64,000 nucleotides of DNA, taken from NCBI GenBank assembly GCA_004380135.1, contig QXCR01000029.1, positions 124,001-188,000 on the forward strand, read 5' to 3'. Below are positions 56,383 through 64,000 of this stretch, piece after piece. Every line of letters starts with the position of its first letter. The first letter of the stretch is position 1. The position numbers and the translations under genes were made by a program. This stretch comes from Stemphylium vesicarium (lineage: Eukaryota > Ascomycota > Dothideomycetes > Pleosporales > Pleosporaceae). The notes below the pieces were generated by a model. It did no database searches and was not told the origin of the DNA. It was given only the letters and a program-made list of their open reading frames with translations.

Positions 56383-58093
56383 ATGGAGTCCGAATCCGAC
56401 CACGACCACCGCGACGACGAGAGCATGTCTGAGCAGGAGCAGGAGCAGGAAATTGAAGAGACGAAGCCAAAGTCTGCGCTGAAGAAAGGCCGGGAACCAG
56501 CGCCCGTCGTTGAGCGCCCAGAACTGCCGTAGGTGTTCAAGATATATCGCTCTGCCACAGCAACACCGCTAATGCGCACCAGCGAGCAACCAGACCCAAG
56601 CACACTCGACGTCTCTACGCTGAACCCTCTCTCCCCTGAGATCATCTCCCGCCAAGCCACAATCAACATTGGAACCATTGGCCACGTCGCTCACGGAAAG
56701 AGTACCGTGGTAAAGGCCATCTCCGGTGTGCAGACAGTCCGTTTCAAGAACGAACTCGAGAGGAATATTACCATCAAGCTTGGTTACGCGAACGCGAAGA
56801 TTTACCAGTGCGACAACTCCGAGTGCCCGCGCCCGACATGCTACCGATCATACAAGAGCGAGAAGGAGGTTGACCCGCCTTGCGAGCGCGAGGGCTGCGG
56901 AGGCCGATACCGATTGAAGCGCCACGTCTCATTCGTCGACTGCCCCGGTCACGACATTCTCATGAGCACGATGTTGTCTGGCGCTGCCGTCATGGACGCA
57001 GCTCTGCTTTTGATTGCCGGAAACGAAACTTGCCCCCAGCCGCAGACCAGTGAGCATCTTGCTGCCATCGAAATCATGAAGCTCAACCATATCATCATTC
57101 TCCAAAACAAGGTCGACCTGATGCGGGAAGACAGCGCCGCTGCTCACTACGAATCAATCCTCAAGTTCATCCGAGGAACTGTCGCCGACGGCTCTCCCAT
57201 CGTTCCTATCTCGGCGCAATTGAAGTTCAACATTGACGCCATCAACGAGCAACTCATCAGCAAAATCCCAGTCCCAATCCGAGACTTCTCCGCAAAGCCC
57301 CACATGATCGTCATCCGATCGTTCGACGTAAACAAGCCTGGTGCTGAGATCGACGAGCTCAAGGGCGGTGTTGCTGGTGGCAGTATCTTGACTGGTGTGC
57401 TGAAGCTTGGCGATGAGATTGAGATCAGGCCTGGTATCGTGTCAAAGGACAGCGCTGGAAAGATTCAGTGCAAGCCTATCTTTTCAAGAGTTGTCTCCTT
57501 GTTCGCAGAGCACAACGATCTCAAGTTTGCCGTCCCTGGTGGTCTGATTGGTATGTGATTGCATGACTTGTGCTTAACGGCCCACTAACATACGACAGGT
57601 GTCGGTACTCGCGTGGACCCTACCCTCTGCCGTGCGGATCGTCTCGTCGGTTTCGTCCTTGGTCTTCGTGGACATCTCCCCAACATCTACACTGAGCTCG
57701 AGGTCAACTACTTCCTTCTCCGAAGATTGCTCGGTGTCAAGACCGCCGACGGCAAGCAGGCCAAGGTCGCCAAACTTGCAAAGAATGAAGTTTTGGTAAG
57801 TCGTCTGCAAAATTCGGTCAAATCAAAGCTTATACTTTTTAGATGGTCAACATTGGATCCACCGCTACGGGTGCCAAGGTCGTTGCTGTAAAGGCTGACG
57901 CCGCCCGTCTATCCCTCACCTCCCCCGCATGCACAGAGATTGGCGAGAAGGTCGCCCTGTCCCGACGTATCGAGAAGCACTGGCGCCTCATCGGCTGGGC
58001 CAACATCGTAGCGTAAGTTTCACTGCATACTTGGCCATGGCTATCTGCTTACGAATCTCTAGTGGTAACATTCTCCAACCTATCGTCGATTGA
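56383..58093 (+). CDS. GCD11: Translation initiation factor eIF2 gamma subunit
   Basis: Exons 56383-56528, 56583-57550, 57599-57795, 57843-58012 and 58063-58093 encode 503 residues, close to fungal eIF2-gamma. It is the GTPase subunit of the eIF2 ternary complex that brings initiator Met-tRNA to the 40S ribosome. The G1 loop GHVAHGKST is at 82-90. A zinc-binding knuckle (CDNSECPRPTC and CEREGCGG) is typical of eIF2-gamma and absent from EF-Tu. Then come DCPGHD (G3), NKVDLM (G4), SAQ (G5) and the beta-barrel domains (GGVAGGSILTGVLKLGDEIEIRPG, GVGTRVDPTLCRADRLVG). The C-terminus WRLIGWANIVAGNILQPIVD is nearly invariant in the family. The acidic, Glu/Gln-rich N-terminus is exon 1. Introns are 46-54 nt. 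Confidence 0.96.
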
Positions 58094-58887
58094 GCGGAGT
58101 AGCGGGGTAGCTCGTCAGGAGCTGGAACAACACACTTGACGACTAGACGTGGACACGAAGGATATGACGGCAAAACACGTGCATTACGTTCCTGAGCATT
58201 TTGCTGGAGTCGGTTGCGCTGGGGATAGACACAAAAAGCGATTTCGTTATAGGTGTTTACTAGGCGGCATCTGGTTGTCAGGAGGAGACGTCCAGTGTCA
58301 TCGGTACAGAGAGTCGTGTATCAGTAGGATGCGCAAGTGAGGATGACCGCATATAATGAAACATGTACGAGCCACTAGAAGTGTTGAGAATGCAGATGAC
58401 AACGGGTCCACATGCGGAAGCGTCGGCCGATCTTCACATGAAAGCCCAGCAGTGAGACATGCAAGAGCACGGCCTAATCAGGCCATCTAGCGTCTCAGCG
58501 TACATGAATGTGCCTCGAGATCCCCTCACTGCGCTGTGTGCGGTTGATTTCCCCACTCGCAGTATCTATTTGATTGCCTATACGAGGTAGCTTTGCGAGG
58601 CTCCAGTAATCGTGTTCGTATAAGATCCTCGAGGGTTCACGTGCACTGACACAGCTTTAGAGTTCAACCTGGGGTCCGAACCAAACACAGCAACAATTGT
58701 ACGAAATACGCGCATGCATCTATTCAGCGGCTTGTAGTTTTTTTTTCTTCTTCCTCGCAGTCACTTCCTAGTATTACCTTGCTCTGCTGCTTTGCTTTTT
58801 CCTGCAAACGACATAGCTTCGCAGCATTGGACACCCCCAAACGTTTCGCGGACCCTGACTGGATCGGAAGTGGAAGCGCAAACGGCA
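58094..58887. other. Intergenic region
   Basis: About 800 bases between tandem genes. No gene seen. A T-rich run lies at 58739-58747 just upstream of the INSIG gene. Confidence 0.5.
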
Positions 58888-60292
58888 ATGGCAGAAGAGG
58901 CTTCGAATGCACATGCGACACAACAACCTCCGTTGCACATCTACCGGCCTATTCCACGGCGCAACTTTGAATCGCACAACGACTCTGCGGATTCTCCCAC
59001 GCACGACTTTATACAATCGACGCCTCCGAGCGCGAACGAGAACCGGAGATCATCCGACTTCCTCGCCCAGCTCAACGCGCGCCTGCTGAGGACATGCGAC
59101 TCGCGCAACGATGACGCTGAGGAACAGGAGCGCGGGATGCCGCCGCGGAACAAGAGTCTCTTGAACCTCACGAGCAGCACCCTGTCGGGCATATACGACG
59201 AGACGGGCGTCAACACGGCCGGAGATCAGAGCACGGCGGAGACGCCATGGGGGACGGGCGCAGAGACACCAGCACACACGGGCATGGGTTACCAAGCATG
59301 GGAAACCAAGATGGGCAGTCCAGATGGCGGACTGGGTTTGAACAGCTCGGCTCGGAAAGGGGTGACCACCGGCAAGACCGAAGGGAGGAGGAGAAGAAGC
59401 CACTCAACCAGACAATCACGACAAGGCGCATGGAAGTACGCCGTCATCGTCGGCAAACTGGTTGCTCTGTACGTCTTTGGAGTCATGTACGGCGTCATTG
59501 TCTCGCATCTCCACGAGACGAGGCAACTAGCCGCCGTGCACGTTGAGGGCGTCAACCGCAAAAGCCAGGCCTACCTCGCTTCCTGGGGCCTATTCGGCGT
59601 CGCGCTCGGCAGCCTGCTCCCATACGTTGATCTCGTGTGGGATGCTCAACGGAGCGAGAGCCAGACAGGCGAACAAAATGAAGAGGAGAAGGAGGCCGAA
59701 ACGCCCGATTCTCCCATCAGCGAGCAGATCAACGATGTAGTCAGGAGCGTGGCAGCTTTTGTCGGCATAGCTTTTGCTATTGTGAGTTTGTTTCTCTCTC
59801 TCAAGCGACTTTTCCTTGGGCGAAAAATCATCATCATTGCTAACTATTATCCCCAAACAGCGTCGACTCCCTTGGCAATCCACCCTCCAACTCACCGTCA
59901 CCCTCGCCCTCGTCAACCCCGCCCTCTGGTACATACTCGACCGCTCCAAACCCGGTCTCTCCGTCTCCCTCACCGTCACCTCGATACTCACTTCCCTCAT
60001 CTTCCTTTCCAATCCTGACGTCCTCCCCTCGCCTTCCCTACCCGCTACTATCAACGCTACGCGCGTTCCTTCGTCCTCGCCCGTCTCCTCCATCGCTGGC
60101 AGTAACCCGTATAACAAGGGGAGACAGAGTGCTGCGGCTGCAGCGCAGCAGGAACTCTTCGTCGGCATGGTCAGCTATGAGAATCTTGCCGTGGTGACGT
60201 GGGTTGGCAGTGTGCTTTTCTGTAGCTGTGTTTGCTTTGGGAGTATAGGGAGGAGGTTGGCTGTACTTGAGGAGGGGGCTTGGAAGAGGTGA
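58888..60292 (+). CDS. INSIG-domain ER membrane protein
   Basis: Exons 58888-59781 and 59861-60292 (79-nt intron with TTGCTAAC branch) encode 441 residues. A 180-residue disordered cytosolic N-terminus precedes an insulin-induced-gene (INSIG) domain. Membrane segments include YAVIVGKLVALYVFGVMYGVIVSHL (about 184-208), ASWGLFGVALGSLLPYVDLVWD, VVRSVAAFVGIAFAI, WQSTLQLTVTLALVNPALWYILDRS, LSVSLTVTSILTSLIFL and LAVVTWVGSVLFCSCVCF. INSIG proteins sit in the ER and control HMG-CoA reductase or SREBP-cleavage complexes in sterol homeostasis; fission-yeast Ins1 promotes phosphorylation of HMG-CoA reductase. The start is the first ATG (MAEEASNAH). The loop between segments 2 and 3 is acidic. Confidence 0.9.
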
Positions 60293-61726
60293 CGCCCTCT
60301 TTTTTTCCTTCTTCAATTCAGTTTGGATACTGGGGGGGTTGGGAAAGGGTAGTCTTGTAAAACCACCCCTCAAGTAGGCGTTTTCAAGGCAAATATTGCT
60401 CTCTATACGAGCACAGAGTGCTTTTCTCTCCCTGATAATTGAGACTCTGTACCGGTCGTCTGTATAAACAGCCGGCCTCAACCTAGGAAAATCCGTACCT
60501 CTATGTCCGTGAACGTACAGAGAGAGAGAGAGAGAGGGAGAGAAAGAGAGAGATGTGCATTCCTTGGTCACATCAGAAATCATACTTTTGCCCTAGTAAT
60601 TCTACACCTGTTTTCACTCTCATACTGATAACATCTCGTCACCACCAATCTGAATTAATTTAATAAAAATATCTCCTCCCAAACCACCTACCTTTTTACC
60701 ATCACTAGGAAATCGCAAATCTCAAATCTCAAAACTCCCCGAGCAAAAAATATTTTCAGACCAGCGAAAAAAAAAAGAGTGTCGCTAATATTGGCGGTAC
60801 TGGGAACTGTAGACATGTTAGTTATCATGTCTCAGGCCCGCCACAACACCCACTCCCTCCCACTTCGCAAGTGAGAAGAAGCAAGATGTGCGAAAGGAGG
60901 ATTATAAACGTACTCGAACCCAGGCTGGCGCGGATCTGGATCAGGACAACTTTTAGTTATCCGCCAGCCACAACGCGACGTCATACCACTAGCTATTGTA
61001 GTTGTTAGACTCTTTGTTGTGAGGGTGATGGTTGGGTGTTGGTTTGAGGGGGAACGTACACCATACCACCGTTTGGTACTTTTTGCTTCAGCTTCAGATC
61101 CAGAGATGTGATTGGCTGATTTGATGGGAGTTTGGCAAAGGGAAAGGATTATATTGGTGTGTGTGGCTGTGTGCGGAGAAGGGCGGTAGTGTGGTGCTGG
61201 TGGGGAAATTTTTGTAGGTAATAGGTAATGGAAATGTAATGTGGGTATGTGAGTCAGGGCAAATAGATAGTACATGTATCGTGGGGCGGGACACGAATGA
61301 AAAAGGGGGGTAAGATGCAGGACAAGTGGGGAATGGGAACGTTGGCGAAAGCGGGTACGAAGTTCGGCCCTTAGGGGCGGATCTGGAGATGGATGCAAAA
61401 AGGTGGGATCTCAAGGCTGGAATGCGTAGCGCTCATCTATTTTACTTTTCAGGTTTAAATCCGCTCATCATACATGCCATGTTTCTCATCATTGCTCCGA
61501 ATATTCATAAGCGTTTTTCCGAGGCCTGGATTAAGACCAAAGGCCATTTTTGCTTCACTGGTAGTTGTCCCTCCACATGCTCACTCTTAGAGGTGTCGTA
61601 CTCCTCTAAAGATCCATCGCGTAGATTTTGTCCATTACTCTAATGCTTGTCTCCCCATACTTCAGTAATCGTATATGGGTGATGGGAGAACCGTACAACT
61701 TGATGTGTTGCTGTATAGTGGCTCCA
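60293..61726. other. Intergenic region with possible untested small spliced gene
   Basis: About 1.4 kb. On the minus strand, intron-like signals (GTGTAC...TCTAACAACTACAATAG near 61000-61060 and GTACGT near 60910) flank short peptide-like stretches, but no frame gives a recognisable protein. A (GA)n tract lies at 60519-60553. Confidence 0.35.
60519..60553. repeat. (GA)n microsatellite
   Basis: Imperfect GA dinucleotide run of about 17 units in non-coding DNA. Confidence 0.85.
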
Positions 61727-63441
61727 TTACTGCTTGTTGGCAAGCTTCTCCTTGGCAGCAGCGAGAGCAGCAGACAGACTGTACTGAGTCTTGATGCCGT
61801 CAATGCGGTGAACAGCGTTGAGGTTCTTGACGCAAGTGATTTGGAAGCAAGTGGCACTACCCTGGCGAGAAGTGATGGTGGAGTAGGCAAGGAAGTATTC
61901 CCAGATCTGGACGACTGTTAGTATCTCGAAAGGAAAAAGAGTGGGCGCGCGAAATCTTACCTTGAACCAGCGGATGCCGTACTTGGCAACAACCTTGTCC
62001 TTGTTGGCGAGCCAGTTGCGGTACCATCTCCAAAGAGTAGCAGAGTAGTGTACACCAATCGTGTCTACCATCTTGACCTCAAAACCAGCACCCTCGAGGG
62101 TGTCAATGACGAAACCGAGGGGAGTAGAAGCGTCGGCACCGGGGAAAATGTACTTGTTCATAAAGAGACCCCAGGTGAAGTCCTCGAATTGCCAGGCCTT
62201 GCGGAGACCGGCAATCTGGAGGAAGAAGACACCATCGTCGTCGAGCATGTCGTAGACCTGACGGAAGAAACCACCCAAGTGACGGACACCGACGTGCTCA
62301 GCCATCTCGAGGCAAGTGATCTTGTTGTAGCCACCGGGGGGAAGGGGAATTTCACGGTAGTCCATGCAGAGAATGTTGGACTGGTCAGCTTCGATGCCAG
62401 CCTTCCTGAGGCCGTTGTTGCCCCAAGCAGTCTGGTTGCGACCGAGAGTAACACCAGTAACGTTCGCGCCGTAGTTGACGGAAGCAAACTTTGTCAGAGT
62501 GCCCCATCCGCAGCCAATGTCGAGCATCTTTTCGCCCTCTTGCAGACCAATCTTCTCGCAGACGATAGCCATCTTGTTGTCCTGTAGTTGTTCCAAGCTC
62601 TCTTCCTTGTTGATGTCGGAGATGATACCAGAGGTGTAGATCATGCGTGGGCCGAGGAACCAGCCGTAGAAGTCGTCACCGCGGTCGTAGTGGTCGCGAA
62701 CCTGCTCTTCGTCTGGTGCGGGTTAGCATATGCATGTTTTGGCCTCTACTGGAATACTCACCCTGAGACTTGGAGTGTACAATCATTTCTGGGATCATGC
62801 CAAAGAGGAAGTGCTTGATCAATCCGAGGGTGAAGCGGGGCTTGGACCAGTCGTGGCGCCATTCAAGAGTCTCGAGCATGTCGCCCTTGAGCTCGATTTC
62901 GCCGTCAAAGTACTTTTCCTGGAACGTCTCAAGGGGAATCTGCTTCTTGCCGTAGTAGGCATCGCGGTCCTCGGCCTTGTTGAACTTGAGGTAGGTCTCA
63001 ATGGGCTTGCCGGGAAGCTTGGCCTTTTCGTTCTTGCGGGGTGCGAATTCAGACGTGAGCCACCAAAAGGGACCGAGGATGGGAAGGCACAAGATCAGGG
63101 CTAAGAAAACCCATGTCTTGAAGCCCATACCCCAGCTCCATGTAATGTATGCGGGGACGCCGACGAGCAGCGAGATGAGGGCATAGTTGTTGAATGAGTC
63201 GCGACCGGAGCCTTCTGCAGGCAGAGGGGCATTCGCAATGGTCGGGTACTATTGTTGGGCAAATGTCAACTTTGTAGCTCTTCACGTCGTGGCTCAATGG
63301 CTGGCGGGGTGTTTGTTGAAATGTACACGTGAAACTTACCGAAGTCGTCTTGACGCCGCAGTCGAACTCGGGCGTCGTGGGCGAGGGCGCCGGTGGCGTC
63401 TCAACCCACTCAAAGTTCTCCTCTGAAGTATTGCTGCTCAT
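61727..63441 (-). CDS. MTS1: Sphingolipid C9-methyltransferase
   Basis: Exons 63441-63340, 63248-62762, 62712-61961 and 61906-61727 encode 506 residues. Two N-terminal membrane segments (ALISLLVGVPAYITWSWGMGFK and TWVFLALILCLPILGPFWW) are followed by a cyclopropane-fatty-acid-synthase-type SAM methyltransferase. The SAM loop is MLDIGCGWGTLTKF (259-272), then GVTLGRNQ, CMDYREIP, EMAEHVGVRH and LQIAGLRK. The enzyme adds the C9 methyl branch to the sphingoid base of fungal glucosylceramides at the ER; in several fungi this lipid is needed for polarised growth and virulence. Introns are 91, 49 and 54 nt with restored frames. The start MSSNTSEENFEW is preferred over an upstream Met at 63480. Confidence 0.94.
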
Positions 63442-63867
63442 CTTGCCGACGGCTGAGCAATTTTGCAAGATGCAGGTCAACGTGTTGGGGGAAAGCTGGT
63501 CTTTATCAGCGGTGAATCTAAGTAAGCGAGGAGCGGCACCCGGGGTTACGGCTTCCCCTGCAGGTCTCTCCCAAGCCTAGCTCGACAGCACACCGACAGC
63601 GACTATCAATGATATGCAATGATGTGCACCCTCACCGATACACGGCGTCCTTGACTAGGACCGAAAAGATTTTTTAAAGGGGAAACCATAGCCGTGCAGA
63701 AGAGGACAGGTGGCTGCATTGTGGAAATCCTTTGGCTATCGCGACTACAGCCAGCCGCCGTGGGGTCGGCCATACGCGCGTCTAGCATTCTCAAGGCGTA
63801 GAAGATTTGATTTAGATAAGGCCATACCTAATTTTTTGCCAAGCCTGGTAAGTTGTAGTCAAGACAA
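63442..63867. other. Intergenic region
   Basis: Promoter of the C9-methyltransferase and 3' region of the next minus-strand gene. No further gene seen. Confidence 0.5.
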
Positions 63868-64000
63868 TCACAACGTATCTACCAAGACCTTCCTTTTCAC
63901 AAAGTCCACCTGCTCCTTGGTGACCCCAGCTTTCTCGAGGTACTGCTCAACACTGCCATACCTCTCTTGTATGTGAGACGTTACACTCGGCACCACATCT
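63868..64000 (-). CDS. 3' end of a tyrosine-phosphatase-family gene (partial)
   Basis: The last 43 codons of a minus-strand gene, cut by the window edge. The peptide ...SHIQERYGSVEQYLEKAG then VTKEQVDFVKRKVLVDTL resembles the C-terminal helix pair of the Y_phosphatase3 family of fungal and bacterial tyrosine phosphatases, where a conserved Tyr-Gly-x-Val/Ile-Glu-x-Tyr-Leu stretch follows the catalytic domain. The catalytic Cys-x5-Arg lies outside the window, so the call rests on this tail alone. Confidence 0.5.
   Translation of the reverse strand, partial: DVVPSVTSHIQERYGSVEQYLEKAGVTKEQVDFVKRKVLVDTL

Noticed and set aside
56529..56600. Separate ORF start at 56533 for eIF2-gamma
   Set aside because: The ATG-initiated acidic exon 1 at 56383 joins by a good GTAGGT/CACCAG intron and restores frame, giving the expected N-terminus.
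1..64000. Transposons, CRISPR arrays, RIP-mutated blocks or telomeric repeats
   Set aside because: No transposase, RT (other than TERT) or integrase motifs, no terminal repeats, no AT-rich TA-dinucleotide-biased blocks, and no TTAGGG arrays were seen.

Overview
The window is nuclear DNA of a filamentous ascomycete, most likely a Dothideomycete of the Pleosporales type. The grounds are short introns (mostly 46-75 nt) with GTAAGT/GTATGT donors and CTAAC-type branch sites close to the acceptor, about 50% GC, single genes with their own promoters on both strands, and fungal families such as a rhodopsin-like seven-helix protein, a HeLo-domain protein, sphingolipid C9-methyltransferase and a DH-BAR exchange factor. 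The order assignment is inference; nothing in the sequence fixes the species. I saw no rRNA, complete tRNA, CRISPR array, transposon or RIP-like AT-rich block.

Layout. 0.5-10 kb: a dehydroshikimate-dehydratase-like TIM-barrel enzyme, a repetitive secreted Ser/Thr/Pro protein, an SDR oxidoreductase, a Rad60/Esc2-type SUMO-like protein head-to-head with LSM6, and an unrecognised Ser-rich protein. 10.8-17.6 kb: two head-to-head cytochrome P450 genes separated by 2.75 kb. 19.3-23.1 kb: coiled-coil/CCCH-type zinc-finger genes, several of which look frame-broken. 24-36 kb: a metabolic block (FMN 2-hydroxyacid dehydrogenase, a second SDR, an IroE-type esterase, a type-B carboxylesterase with a 5-nt micro-exon, a rhodopsin-like membrane protein). 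36.6-50 kb: a HeLo-domain protein, a very large Rho GEF (DH-BAR-SH3) and, divergently, a complete ten-exon telomerase reverse transcriptase gene. 51-64 kb: a TBC-domain protein lacking its catalytic fingers and carrying a poly-Thr microsatellite insert, an F-box-like gene with one in-frame stop, eIF2-gamma, an INSIG-domain protein, sphingolipid C9-methyltransferase, and the 3' end of a tyrosine-phosphatase-like gene.

The genes are largely independent housekeeping and accessory units, not an operon-like system. Plausible functional links are the P450 pair (a small oxidative tailoring locus without a visible backbone enzyme), the esterase/carboxylesterase neighbours, and INSIG plus C9-methyltransferase as sterol/sphingolipid membrane functions. 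Exon models for the P450s, carboxylesterase, rhodopsin-like gene, TERT, eIF2-gamma, C9-methyltransferase, IroE-type esterase, LSM6 and the SUMO-like gene were built by hand; in each the summed exon length is divisible by three and the joints fall at consensus-like splice sites.
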